From Comamonadaceae bacterium (GTDB lineage Bacteria; Pseudomonadota; Gammaproteobacteria; Burkholderiales; Burkholderiaceae_C), in the NCBI GenBank assembly GCA_947451385.1, contig CANFYZ010000024.1, positions 1 to 45,471 on the forward strand: a stretch of DNA of 45,471 nt. The letters are read 5' to 3'. Below the pieces are notes generated by a model that had not been told where the DNA came from, did no database searches, and worked only from the letters and a program-made list of their open reading frames with translations. The stretch's first letter is position 1. Each line of letters begins with the position of its first letter. Shown piece after piece: positions 25,350-34,222 of the stretch. A program made the position numbers and the translations under genes.

Positions 25350-27181
25350 GTGCAGGCTCCTTCTTCGGCTTTGAGCGCGTTGCGGCGCATGTTGGTAAAC
25401 AGTTCACGGCCCATGCCCACGCCATTGGCGGCGCGCAGCGCGTCTGGCATGGCGGCCACAGGGCGAGCGGCCCATTCGGCCTCGCTCAGCAAGACTTGCA
25501 AGGTGCCCGCGACGCCATCGAGGCGGACCCGGTCCCCGTCTTGCACTTTGGCCAAAGGGCCACCGGCCGCGGCCTCGGGCGAAACATGGATGGCGGCAGG
25601 CACTTTGCCGGATGCGCCGCTCATGCGGCCATCGGTCACCAGCGCCACCTTGAAACCCTTGCCCTGCAGCACGGCCAGAGGCGGCGTGAGTTTGTGCAGT
25701 TCGGGCATGCCATTGGCTTGCGGGCCTTGCCAGCGCACCACACACACGACATCGCGGTCCAGCTCACCGGCCTGAAAAGCCGCATGCAATTCCTCTTGCG
25801 AGCTGAACACGCGGGCCGGTGCCTCGATGGTGTGCAGCGCCTCGGGCACCGCCGAAATCTTGATCACACTGCGGCCCAAATTGCCTTGCAACAATTTGAG
25901 TCCCCCGGTCCCACTGAAAGGTTGGCTGGCCGGGCGCACCACGCTGTCGTCGCGGCTGGCACCAATGTCGTTCCAAACCAATTGGCCATCGACCGCCGAA
26001 GGCATGCGGGTGAATTCGCGCAAGCCACCCGGGCGCACAGTGAGCACGTCTTCGTGCATCAGCCCGGCATCGAGCAGCTCGCGGATCACATAGCCCGGGC
26101 CGCCAGCGGCTTGGAACTGGTTCACATCGGCGCTGCCATTGGGGTAGACACGGGTGAGCAAAGGCACCCCATCGGACAGGGCCGAAAAATCGTCCCAATC
26201 GATCACGATGCCCGCTGCACGCGCCACCGCCACCCAATGAATCAGGTGGTTGGTCGAGCCGCCGGTGGCCAACAAAGCCACCATCGCGTTGACAATGCAG
26301 CGCTCGTCCACCAGCAAGCCTATGGGCGTGAAGTTTTTGTCTTTGACCAGTTGCAGTGCGGTGCGCACCGCCTCGCGCGTGAGTTCTTGGCGCATGCCCT
26401 CACAGGGGTTGATGAAGGCCGTGCCCGGCACATGCAGGCCCATGGCTTCGAGCAGCATTTGGTTGCTGTTGGCGGTGCCATAAAACGTGCACGTGCCTTC
26501 CCCGTGGTAAGCGGCCGACTCGGCCTGCAGCAACTCGGGGCGACCGACCAAGCCCTGGGCGGCTTGCTCGCGCACCTTGGATTTTTCATTGTTGGACAAG
26601 CCGCTGGTCATCGGGCCAGCGGGCACAAACACGGTAGGCAAATGGCCAAACTGCAAAGCGCCAATCAACAGGCCGGGCACGATCTTGTCGCACACGCCCA
26701 GCATCAGGGCCGCGTCAAACACGTCGTGGCTAAGTGACACGGCGGTGGCCATGGCGATCACGTCGCGGCTGAACAGGCTCAGCTCCATGCCCTCGGTGCC
26801 CTGGGTCACACCGTCGCACATGGCCGGCACACCGCCAGCCACCTGCGCGGTCGCGCCCCATTGGCGCGCTTCGTCTTTGATCAAATCGGGGTAATGCTGC
26901 AATGGCGCATGGGCCGAAAGCAAATCGTTGTAAGCGTTGACGATGCCGATGTTGGGCGCACGCGGCGCCACCACCTTGATTTTGTCCAGCGCGGTGGCGC
27001 GCCCCTTGTCGGCCTCGTGCATGGCCGCAAAGGCATGGGCCACGTTGGCACAGCCCAGCCGCTGGGCACCTGGCGCGCGTTGCGCGGCCGCCTGCAATTG
27101 CTGCACATAAGCCCGCCGCGTGGCACGGCTGCGCTCGGTGATGCGGGCCGTGACCTCGGCCAGGAGAGGATGAAGTTTCAT
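25340..27181 (-). CDS. edd: 6-phosphogluconate dehydratase
   Basis: Fe-S dehydratase converting 6-phosphogluconate to KDPG. Family signatures: [38 protein letters not shown] (cluster Cys and Lys), [36 protein letters not shown], and [18 protein letters not shown]. About 613 residues from the ATG at 27181 ([10 protein letters not shown]), close to the usual 600-610; a GTG at 27190 is a weaker alternative. It is the first gene of the edd-eda operon. A HexR-type palindrome lies 43 nt upstream. The 6-phosphogluconate would come from GntK (7242-7784) or from glucose. Confidence 0.94.
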   Translation of the reverse strand: MKLHPLLAEVTARITERSRATRRAYVQQLQAAAQRAPGAQRLGCANVAHAFAAMHEADKGRATALDKIKVVAPRAPNIGIVNAYNDLLSAHAPLQHYPDLIKDEARQWGATAQVAGGVPAMCDGVTQGTEGMELSLFSRDVIAMATAVSLSHDVFDAALMLGVCDKIVPGLLIGALQFGHLPTVFVPAGPMTSGLSNNEKSKVREQAAQGLVGRPELLQAESAAYHGEGTCTFYGTANSNQMLLEAMGLHVPGTAFINPCEGMRQELTREAVRTALQLVKDKNFTPIGLLVDERCIVNAMVALLATGGSTNHLIHWVAVARAAGIVIDWDDFSALSDGVPLLTRVYPNGSADVNQFQAAGGPGYVIRELLDAGLMHEDVLTVRPGGLREFTRMPSAVDGQLVWNDIGASRDDSVVRPASQPFSGTGGLKLLQGNLGRSVIKISAVPEALHTIEAPARVFSSQEELHAAFQAGELDRDVVCVVRWQGPQANGMPELHKLTPPLAVLQGKGFKVALVTDGRMSGASGKVPAAIHVSPEAAAGGPLAKVQDGDRVRLDGVAGTLQVLLSEAEWAARPVAAMPDALRAANGVGMGRELFTNMRRNALKAEEGACTWL

Positions 27182-27223
27182 GCGTTGCACTCAAGAGGGC
27201 TCTGGGCAGAGCATTTCAAATCT

Positions 27224-27238
27224 TGTAACTTTGTTACA
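27224..27238. promoter_or_regulatory. HexR-type operator palindrome upstream of edd-eda
   Basis: TGTAACTTTGTTACA: TGTAA and TTACA half-sites around a 5-bp centre. HexR (RpiR family) is known to bind TGTAATTAAATTACA-like sites before edd, eda and related genes in Proteobacteria and to be released by KDPG. The outer five bases on each side match exactly. Position 43 nt before the edd ATG fits repression. hexR itself is not in the window. Confidence 0.6.
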
Positions 27239-27298
27239 TCTCGAATGGTAACCGCTAAAGCCTGCTGCTGGGGGCTTCGAAGTTACAGAGGGGTTACG

Positions 27299-28026
27299 AA
27301 ATGACGGCTGCTGAACGGCACTGAAGCATGACGTTTTTTAAAGCCATCATCTTGACGAATGGTGTCAGCATCCCACCATGGGTTCACCGCAATCTTGCAC
27401 TTTTGGCTGCCGAACAGGGTGTAAGCCTGAATCGGGTTGCCAGTGCCAAGTTGGCAGCTTAGGCGTTCAAGTGCGCTGCGTAGCTGGGGTAGCCATTTTT
27501 TCCAATTGAGCACAATCAAATACTGTCGTTCGAATGGGATGCCCATAAGACCGTTGAGTCGCGTCAGGAGCCGTTCGCCGCCAATTTGTCAGCACCCGGT
27601 TTCGGCCATAAGCGGACGATGCGGCTGTGGCATCAACCCGTTCTTCAGGCCCGAAGCGGTCTTTCAGGCTGCGCCATCGCAAGTCAGGTATGCCGTGAAA
27701 GCAGTCGTTCACTGATTTTTATTTTCAGGATATAAAGTACATTTTTTTCGGTAATTTTTTTTCTTCGTAAAACACTCATTTTTTAGAAAGCTTACACTCG
27801 CCAATCGGTGATAATTTTTTGAATAAGGAACAGCGGCGTTCTCTTCAGCAGTCATTGCTTGCCGAAGGCAGGCAGGCCGGACCTGGCCAATAAGCAGTCC
27901 TTCGAGATGGAAGCCCTAGACGGTGAAGCCAAAATCTATGCAATCCCATTGAATATTGGTTATTGAAACAATATTTCTTCGATTTTCGATCACTTAAATA
28001 TTCTGCCAAAATTAATCAACGACGAT
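27299..28026. other. Gene-poor stretch between edd promoter region and surface-protein gene
   Basis: No convincing gene. From 27299 to about 27715 the sequence is GC-rich and holds two overlapping minus-strand frames (27283-27546 and 27467-27712, different phases) without ribosome-binding sites or recognised domains; they could be remnants of a broken gene. From about 27716 the composition turns AT-rich, with poly-T runs. The end (27952-27975) has a weak inverted repeat, AATATTG/CAATATT, just beyond the surface-protein stop, which might act in termination. Confidence 0.4.
27892..27906 (+). repeat. Left arm of a 15-bp inverted repeat bracketing the accessory segment
   Basis: AAGCAGTCCTTCGAG; its exact reverse complement occurs at 31949-31963. 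The two arms enclose the surface-protein gene and the IS30 remnant. Confidence 0.6.
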
Positions 28027-31000
28027 TTAAGCTGCCCAGCTGCCATCCACATCTCCTCTCAAAACGCCTACTAACTGAATCGACATGTGGGTGGCATCGA
28101 AGGTCTGATCAATCGCATGAGGCGAGGTGTTATCTTTGGCCAAATTGTCACCGTTATTACCGACAAAAGTTTTGCCATCACTGCTCATGTCTGCAGCGTC
28201 CACAAACTGCCAAGTTGGTTTCACTGTGGTGGGTTTGTTCAGGTAGTACTTCAGCAGTTGCAAGACATCTGTCAATGTGACTGTGCCGGAACCGTCAAAG
28301 TCGGCAGCAATGTAATTTAAGGGAGATGCGAAGGCATCAGGCAGTGGCTTGTTAAGGTAGACCTTCAAAGTCGCCAACACGTCAGTAAGAGTAATGGCGC
28401 TTTTGGCGTTACTGGGTACGTCCAGTTGAGGGGAAAGTATCATATTTCCATCGTTTGCACCGTCCGTGTCAAGAGCGCCAATAAGCGCAATGAGACCTGT
28501 TGTATCAGAAATTCCGTTTTTTCCACCCTCGATCAAATTAACACCGGCGATCTTTGTAGGGTTTGAGCTTAAAAGTGCACCTTTCCAAAACGTGGCTGTA
28601 GCGTAGATGTTGTAGCCGCTGGGTTTGACAATTAAATCAAAGTTATCACTGACACTTGCACCTGCAGCATCAATTGCTGTGACTTGAATTGTGAAAGCTA
28701 ATGGGACAGTATCAACAACCGTTTCGGGCGGTGATGTCACAAAACTAAGATCATTTGGATTAAAGATGACCCAGTCTGGAAGCGACAACCCAGAATCCAA
28801 TTTTGCAGTAAAGACCAAACTGGAATCGTCAACATCTGCAAAACTGCTCAAAGCAAAAGTGAACTTAAGGATTTGGTTTTCTGAGACTTGTTGGTCGGAT
28901 AATACTTGAGTAAGCGTAGGAGCATCGTTTACAGCATTGATCGTCAGCAACACTGTACCTTCTGCTGAATCCAGAGTGCCATCATTCACTTTAAAGGTAA
29001 ATGAGTCTGCACCGTTGTAGTTCGCCGTAGGGGTATAGGTATATGCCCCGGTTAATGGACTAATTAAAAGCGTGCCATGAATTGGGCCCATGACCTTCGC
29101 AAAAGTGAGCGGATCATTATCAAGATCCGCACCCGTAAGTACACCTTTAATTGATACATCTTCGTTCACCATTATGGTTGCAGCTAAAGGTTCTGGTGCG
29201 TCGTTAATGTTGGAAATAGGCACAGTCATAGCCGACTGAGACGATTCTGCTGTGCCATGTCCGTCTGTGTATAAGGCTTGAACAATGATTCGTTTCCCGA
29301 CAACTGATTGATTAAGCTTTATGGACTCTCCTTGAGATAACTCGGTCCAGCTATACTCATTGTCCGTTTTAGCCCACCATTGATATGTAATTATTCCCAA
29401 TCCATCTATATCTATTAAGGTGTTACTAGCCTTTAAATTTTGCCCTTGAATTAAATTTCCACTAATAATTACGCTACCGGTAGGCAAGTCATTTAAGTTG
29501 CTTACCGAAGAAGTTGGAATAGATTTAACTTGTTCTGCCCAGTTGTGTTTATCGTTATAAATTGCTAACACACCTATTTGCTTACCCACTTGGGATTCAC
29601 TCAAAATAATAGAATTCCCGGTTGTAATTTGATTCCAGCTAAGACCACCATCGAAGCTGGAAATCCAAGAGTAAGTTATTAATCCGACACCATCAGCATC
29701 TGCTAGGGTATTTGTAGCTGTTAGTCTCCCTCCTTGTATTGGATCACCAGAAATAGTCACATTCCCAGTGGGTAAAAAATTAACGTCATTAGCCTCTGAA
29801 ATAGTTATGCTATATTCCTTATTATAAATATTTGAGGTTGATACATTCAAATAATAATTTTTATTATCCTTTGCTGCAATAGATATGGTACTTTCACCTA
29901 ACCAAGATGTTTCATAAGTAGCTTGGAGCACCCCTGACGCATCATAAATGCTTATTTTTCCTTGTAGTTTAGCAGCACTAATCTTGATTCCGCCCGTGGA
30001 AGGAGCTGTCGCAACGAACCAATCTTGGTCTGTAGTAGACGACAGTTGGCCTAATATAGGTACAGATAATGAGATTCGGTTTGCTGACGAAATTGTATCG
30101 TTCTGTTCATATTCATATACTGATGAATCGCTGACAGTTGATACGCTAAATTGATATTCGCCAGGATCATAGGTATTGTATCCATATCGAGTTATCCCAA
30201 TATAATAAATTTGATTGGCAACTGAGCCGAAAGATAGCGATTTCTCTAAAGCAACTAAATAGCTAGCCTGAAGAACTCCTTTAGAGTCATATACTGCTAT
30301 TGTGTCGGCGGAAGATCCATAGACTGTACTTGAGCGACCTTTCCAGTTAATTATTAATCCAGCATCCGATGGTGCGACACATGAAAACCAGTCTTGGTCA
30401 GCATCTGAATATAATTGACCAATTATTGGTATTTCTAATTCAATTTGATTTGAAGTTATTATAGTATTATTTTTTTCATGCTCAACAATTGATGCATTTT
30501 CAGATTTTGAAATTGAAAAACTATACTGATTCGTATCGCCAATTTGATATTGGCCTAGTTTTATATAATAAATTTGATTGACTTCGCCGGCAAATGAAAA
30601 ACTATTATCACCAACAAGTTGATACTCACTTAGAAGAATACCTTGTGCGTCATATAGGCTGAACCAAAACATTTTTAGCTGTGAGGAAGAAGTTGGCGCA
30701 TCCCAATTAACTACAAATCTCCCGTTTGAAGTAGCGCGAATTGCGAACCAGTCCTTTTCGTCCCACGAGGATATTTGCCCATACACCGGCGTATTAAGCG
30801 TAATAGTGTTGGCTGAAGCTAAGGTATTGTTGAACTCCATCTCATAAACGGCCCCTTCCTCGGCTGTTGTTACAGCCAAGCTGTACTGGTCCGAGCTAAA
30901 GTTGTTATTCTCATCAAATACACCTAAGTAGTAGGTTTGGTTTGCGAGTACGCCAAATGAAAAACTATAATCTTGTCCTATGGAGTATTTCCCTATTTGA

Positions 31001-31206
31001 GCACCAATCGAATTTATAATGCTCAGTGTAAAATAAGGTAAGGTCGAATTGGTCGGACCGTCCCAACTCACAGTAAGACCTCCATTTTTGATGGCAGTAA
31101 TAGAATACCAATTTCGGCTAGAACTTAAGGGTAAATTTCCAACAACTGGAGTTCCCAAGCTTAGACTGTAGGGGGATGTAATGCCGGGTGGTAATGGTTG
31201 TGCCAT
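28027..31206 (-). CDS. Large multidomain surface/secreted protein (four PPC-like repeats, Ig-like, cadherin-like, dockerin-like EF-hands)
   Basis: 1059 residues, visibly AT-richer than its neighbours, suggesting horizontal origin. Domains in order: four tandem beta-rich units resembling bacterial pre-peptidase (PPC) domains (about 11-113, 121-234, 240-358, 362-472), three of them with a [D/E]-W-F core such as EKDWFAI or DQDWFVA, the first with RNWYSI instead; two Ig-like repeats (476-570 and 573-667), each opening with 'LPTG.V.ISG.' and DxDG.G.ITY; a cadherin-like/VCBS unit (669-758, TGAYTYTPTANYNGADSFTF); a dystroglycan/CADG-like unit (761-861); a dockerin-like pair of calcium motifs (about 935-992, with DFDGSGTVTLTDVLQLLKYY); and a tail ending LRGDVDGSW. 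There is no Sec signal peptide and no RTX array, so the export route is unclear; type I secretion is possible. An adhesin or matrix role is inferred. AGAGAA precedes the ATG. Confidence 0.75.
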   Translation of the reverse strand: MAQPLPPGITSPYSLSLGTPVVGNLPLSSSRNWYSITAIKNGGLTVSWDGPTNSTLPYFTLSIINSIGAQIGKYSIGQDYSFSFGVLANQTYYLGVFDENNNFSSDQYSLAVTTAEEGAVYEMEFNNTLASANTITLNTPVYGQISSWDEKDWFAIRATSNGRFVVNWDAPTSSSQLKMFWFSLYDAQGILLSEYQLVGDNSFSFAGEVNQIYYIKLGQYQIGDTNQYSFSISKSENASIVEHEKNNTIITSNQIELEIPIIGQLYSDADQDWFSCVAPSDAGLIINWKGRSSTVYGSSADTIAVYDSKGVLQASYLVALEKSLSFGSVANQIYYIGITRYGYNTYDPGEYQFSVSTVSDSSVYEYEQNDTISSANRISLSVPILGQLSSTTDQDWFVATAPSTGGIKISAAKLQGKISIYDASGVLQATYETSWLGESTISIAAKDNKNYYLNVSTSNIYNKEYSITISEANDVNFLPTGNVTISGDPIQGGRLTATNTLADADGVGLITYSWISSFDGGLSWNQITTGNSIILSESQVGKQIGVLAIYNDKHNWAEQVKSIPTSSVSNLNDLPTGSVIISGNLIQGQNLKASNTLIDIDGLGIITYQWWAKTDNEYSWTELSQGESIKLNQSVVGKRIIVQALYTDGHGTAESSQSAMTVPISNINDAPEPLAATIMVNEDVSIKGVLTGADLDNDPLTFAKVMGPIHGTLLISPLTGAYTYTPTANYNGADSFTFKVNDGTLDSAEGTVLLTINAVNDAPTLTQVLSDQQVSENQILKFTFALSSFADVDDSSLVFTAKLDSGLSLPDWVIFNPNDLSFVTSPPETVVDTVPLAFTIQVTAIDAAGASVSDNFDLIVKPSGYNIYATATFWKGALLSSNPTKIAGVNLIEGGKNGISDTTGLIALIGALDTDGANDGNMILSPQLDVPSNAKSAITLTDVLATLKVYLNKPLPDAFASPLNYIAADFDGSGTVTLTDVLQLLKYYLNKPTTVKPTWQFVDAADMSSDGKTFVGNNGDNLAKDNTSPHAIDQTFDATHMSIQLVGVLRGDVDGSWAA

Positions 31207-31432
31207 TTTCTCTTTCAGTTAAATGTTCAAACTATTTTTCATTTTTTATCCGTTCACGCATAATTTAAGAGCTTATGACGCAATGAGAGAGTATTGATTT
31301 TATTTTCAATAAATGTACTTCAAATCAACGGCGGACTCAAGTACAAGATGTATTAAATATAAAGCCCGTAATGGGTGGCTGATGATCTCAAAGGATCATA
31401 GCCGCTTAAACCGCCAAGTCCAAGTTGCCAGA

Positions 31433-31825
31433 TGAACAAACACCACAGCATAGAAGAACGGTACCAAATTACAGCATGTTGAATGTCAAAGAGACCTCTT
31501 GAATGTCTAACACACCATTAGCGAAATAGCTCGATTGCTGGGCCGAAACCGCAGCACCAAAAGCCGCAAACTCAACCGGGGCCAATAGCTAGCGTTGGTA
31601 TCGCACCAAGCAAGCCTGAGGCATAGGGGTTTAACGAGCAAAGCACAGCGAGCGGATGCAACGGTCTGGTCAGATGTGGCCTTAAACCTTGCGCATCAAT
31701 GGAGTACTGAGCAGATTGCCGACAAAACGGGAGTCGGCCAAGAGTGCGTTTACTTGCATATCTATGCGAACAAGGCCGCTGGTGGTGATTTACGCAAGAA
31801 CCTGCGCAGCCAAAAGCCCCAGTGA
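31433..31825 (+). pseudogene. Decayed, truncated IS30-family transposase
   Basis: One reading frame keeps IS30-transposase features through internal stops. It begins MNKHHSIEERYQITAC then stops; later in the same frame TISEIARLLGRNRSTKSRKL (helix-turn-helix region) stops again; from 31595 it runs through ALNLAHQWSTEQIADKTGVG, then CVYLHIYANKAAGGDLRKNL and RSQKPQ to the stop at 31823-31825. These correspond to 'EERYQI', 'IA..LGRS.STISRE', 'WSPEQIA' and 'YIYADKAAGGDL..HLR' of intact IS30 transposases. The C-terminal DDE domain is missing. No terminal inverted repeats were recognised. Clearly inactive. Confidence 0.8.
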
Positions 31826-31948
31826 ACTTGACCTGCCCCCCGCAAATTCCACCTACCTGGGCGCTATAGGCACAAGCAGATTCCAAACCAATGGTGATTA
31901 TTAAAGATTACTTGTTTTCAAAAAAATAGATTAATTTCCACCTTACTC

Positions 31949-31963
31949 CTCGAAGGACTGCTT
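31949..31963 (-). repeat. Right arm of the 15-bp inverted repeat
   Basis: CTCGAAGGACTGCTT, exact reverse complement of 27892-27906. A second, weaker similarity, the 12-bp direct repeat CTTGCCGAAGGC, occurs outside the arms at 27858-27869 and 32074-32085. Confidence 0.6.
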
Positions 31964-32110
31964 TCGCGACACAGCGGGTCTTCGCAGAGAAAAATTTAAA
32001 AATTCCAGTCAGCAGGCTGATCAAAGCCCAAGTGGAAGTCCCGGCTGTTTAAGTAACGCGCTTAAAGCGGACACTTGCCGAAGGCGCTACCTCTGTTTAA
32101 TTGGTATTAC

Positions 32111-32380
32111 TTATGAAGATTGAGAGTGTCCCGAATTTTGTGTAAAAGGGGCGGGTGTTAATTCGTTGGCTTCCTTATTCCAAATTGGAGGAACATAGGG
32201 TGTGACCGCTTTGGAGAAAACCACTCTATTTCCAGATGCACCCCGAACGGCTCCTAACGCGACAAACCCATCACTGCACTGATAAGTCCACCATCCGCTA
32301 TGGGTCGATACCAGCCCGTCATGGCTGGAGCCTAAAGGTCTGCTTAGGGCCTTGAGCCGACTCTCAGCTTGCTCTTGCAC
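32111..32380 (-). CDS. Doubtful short ORF, hypothetical
   Basis: An 89-codon GTG-started frame (MQEQAESRLKALSRPLG...) with a central SGWWTYQCSDGFVALGAVRG segment. I recognise no family, see no ribosome-binding site, and the composition does not clearly look coding. It could be the 3' remnant of a gene broken when the accessory segment arose. Listed because nothing else explains this stretch. Confidence 0.2.
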   Translation of the reverse strand: MQEQAESRLKALSRPLGSSHDGLVSTHSGWWTYQCSDGFVALGAVRGASGNRVVFSKAVTPYVPPIWNKEANELTPAPFTQNSGHSQSS

Positions 32381-32444
32381 AGATCCTGATGCCTTGTAAA
32401 AGCGGCAACCTCAATGACATTCCGCAACGGTTGGGTGCTGAGAC

Positions 32445-32864
32445 TCAATCCAGACCTTTGCTCGCACGGCTGGTTTTCAGGTCGGAGCGTTTGTTTTTAC
32501 TTTCAAGTCTTTTTTGTACGGCGCCATAGCTGGGCTGAGTGGGCTTGCGTTTTTTCGGCGGCAGGGCCACGCGGTTCACCAGTTCATGCAACCGCGAAAA
32601 AGCGTCCATGCGATTCATCTCCTGGGTGCGATAGCTTTGCGCCTTGAGCACCAACACGCCGTCTTGGGTGATGCGGCTGTCCCGCAGGGCCAGCAGGCGC
32701 TCTTTCACGGGCTCAGGCAAAGAGGAGTTGGGGATGTCAAAGCGCAACTGGATCGCGCTGGACACCTTGTTGACGTTCTGCCCCCCGGGACCTTGGGCAC
32801 GGATGGCCGTGACTTCGGTCTCGGATTCGACAACAAGAAGAGCAGTAAGGCGTGTTGTAACCAC
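32445..32864 (-). CDS. arfB: Alternative ribosome-rescue factor ArfB (peptidyl-tRNA hydrolase, YaeJ)
   Basis: Codon-independent release factor that frees stalled ribosomes. The GGQ catalytic motif is in AIRAQGPGGQNVNKVSSAIQ, followed by LRFDIPNSSLP, and the basic C-terminal tail (PPKKRKPTQPSYG, then KNKRSDLKTSRASKG) is the part that enters the empty mRNA channel. The frame is open to 32969, but alignment with the family N-terminus, about 16 residues before TAIRAQ, points to the GTG at 32864. That gives 139 residues against 140 in E. coli. It is divergent from the small gene at 32952. No strong ribosome-binding site is visible. Confidence 0.87.
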   Translation of the reverse strand: MVTTRLTALLVVESETEVTAIRAQGPGGQNVNKVSSAIQLRFDIPNSSLPEPVKERLLALRDSRITQDGVLVLKAQSYRTQEMNRMDAFSRLHELVNRVALPPKKRKPTQPSYGAVQKRLESKNKRSDLKTSRASKGLD

Positions 32865-32951
32865 AGTCAGATCAGAAAGGGAGTGAGGTGAACCACCGGT
32901 GAAGACCGAGCCCAGCGTACACTGTGAGCCTCCAAATTCAAAGGTGATGAC

Positions 32952-33095
32952 ATGGCCAAAGGGCAACAAAAATCAAATAAAGAGTCCAAAAAACCCAAAA
33001 AGGACACGTCCGCACCGAAGCCTCCGAGTGGCGGCGAACCTGTACGCCCCACCCAAACCACGACCATCATTCCACGCGGCAAAAAACCAGTCTAA
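32952..33095 (+). CDS. Small lysine-rich protein (47 residues)
   Basis: ATG at 32952, stop TAA at 33093-33095. It begins MAKGQQKSNKESKKPKKDTS, continues into a Pro/Gly-rich middle, and ends TIIPRGKKPV. AAGGTG lies about 8 nt before the ATG. Strongly basic, predicted disordered, no membrane segment. From memory, short proteins with a similar MAKGQQ...KKPKKD start occur in related Burkholderiales, but I cannot name a function; binding to nucleic acid or ribosome is only a guess from the charge. It lies 36 bp before the DUF6352 gene and may share its transcript. Confidence 0.7.
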   Translation: MAKGQQKSNKESKKPKKDTSAPKPPSGGEPVRPTQTTTIIPRGKKPV

Positions 33096-33131
33096 ATCAA
33101 CGCCCACTTGCCCTCTTTGCTTTGAAGCGAC

Positions 33132-34163
33132 ATGACCGACCACGCTAATTTACTCTGGCCAAGTTCTGGCTATCGGCTGCTGACCCCAGATGCGCGGGGA
33201 CATTTGCAAGTCACTGATGCTTTTTTGCAGTCGCTTTTGGAACGCCCTGAATTGGCGCCCATCGGCTCGTCCTGCCGTGCTGAACTTGATTTGCATGCGG
33301 CCTTGTGCGAGGCCCCCAGGCAAGTGGTGAGCGCCGAGCGCTTGGCCGCTTTGCAAGACCGTGATGCCGCAGAAAATTACGCCGTATGGCTGCGCTTTCG
33401 TGACCGCTTGCTGGCCAAGCCCACCTTGGAAGCAAGCTACCTGGCCTTGTTTGAAGGCCAAGGCGTCGACGTGCCGCCGGTGTTGGTGCAACACATTACG
33501 CAAATACTGGTGCAACACGTGCTGGGAGCCGACGCCACGCCGCTGCTGGCCCGCGCTGCTGAAATGTTGTTCCGCACACAAAAAATATCGGTTCTGGAAG
33601 ACGGCTCGGTCATGGCCGCTGACCATGAAACGGTGGAACGCCACGCGCAAACCGGCGGCTTTGGCAGTTTGGGCGAGTTGCTGAAACAAGGCGGTATTCC
33701 GACCCGCAGCGTGGACCTGGATGTGCTGAATGACGACGATGCGCAAGACGACTACTGGTCGCGATCAGAGCGCTTTGACATGGTGGTCTGCCTGAACCGG
33801 GCGCAACCCTTACCCACCGCCCTGTGTAGCGTGCTCAGCCGCTGGATTGCACACTTTTTGAATGTCCGTGTGCGGATTCAAACTGCGCGGGAGATTTCAG
33901 AAGACAACTGGGTTTGGCACGTGGGGCTGGACGCGCAAGCCAGCAGTGTGCTGAATGACTTGTTCACCGGCGCTGAGGTCGATGAAGACCGCATGCGGCG
34001 CTTGCTGTGCCTGTTCGTTTTAGAGTTTGAGTCTGCCAGCGATATGCGCAGCGATGTGGCTGGCCGACCGGTGTACTTGGCCATGGCCATGGACGCGGGC
34101 CAGCGCTTGACCCTCAAACCACAAAACTTGTTGTTGAATTTGCCGTTGGCGCTGCGCTCCTGA
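33132..34163 (+). CDS. DUF6352 family protein
   Basis: 343 residues. It opens with LLWPSSGYRLLTPDARGHLQ and VTDAFLQSLLERPELAPI, the pattern of the DUF6352 family of betaproteobacteria. No signal peptide or membrane segment; mixed alpha-helical composition with a conserved-looking DDYWSRSERFDMVV segment near residue 210. No catalytic motif is recognised and the function is unknown. Confidence 0.7.
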   Translation: MTDHANLLWPSSGYRLLTPDARGHLQVTDAFLQSLLERPELAPIGSSCRAELDLHAALCEAPRQVVSAERLAALQDRDAAENYAVWLRFRDRLLAKPTLEASYLALFEGQGVDVPPVLVQHITQILVQHVLGADATPLLARAAEMLFRTQKISVLEDGSVMAADHETVERHAQTGGFGSLGELLKQGGIPTRSVDLDVLNDDDAQDDYWSRSERFDMVVCLNRAQPLPTALCSVLSRWIAHFLNVRVRIQTAREISEDNWVWHVGLDAQASSVLNDLFTGAEVDEDRMRRLLCLFVLEFESASDMRSDVAGRPVYLAMAMDAGQRLTLKPQNLLLNLPLALRS

Positions 34164-34222
34164 AAGTTTGCCTGCGCCGCGGAGCCGAAAGGCGCGGGGT
34201 TACGGGAGCGGGCTTACGGGAG

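Noticed and set aside
27952-27975. Inverted repeat AATATTG/CAATATT after the surface-protein gene as a terminator
   Set aside because: AT-only stem with a 10-nt loop is too weak to call; mentioned only as a possibility.
32899-33135. 78-codon plus-strand frame overlapping the 47-residue gene
   Set aside because: Different phase, no ribosome-binding site, and it runs into the DUF6352 start; the 47-residue frame has better signals.
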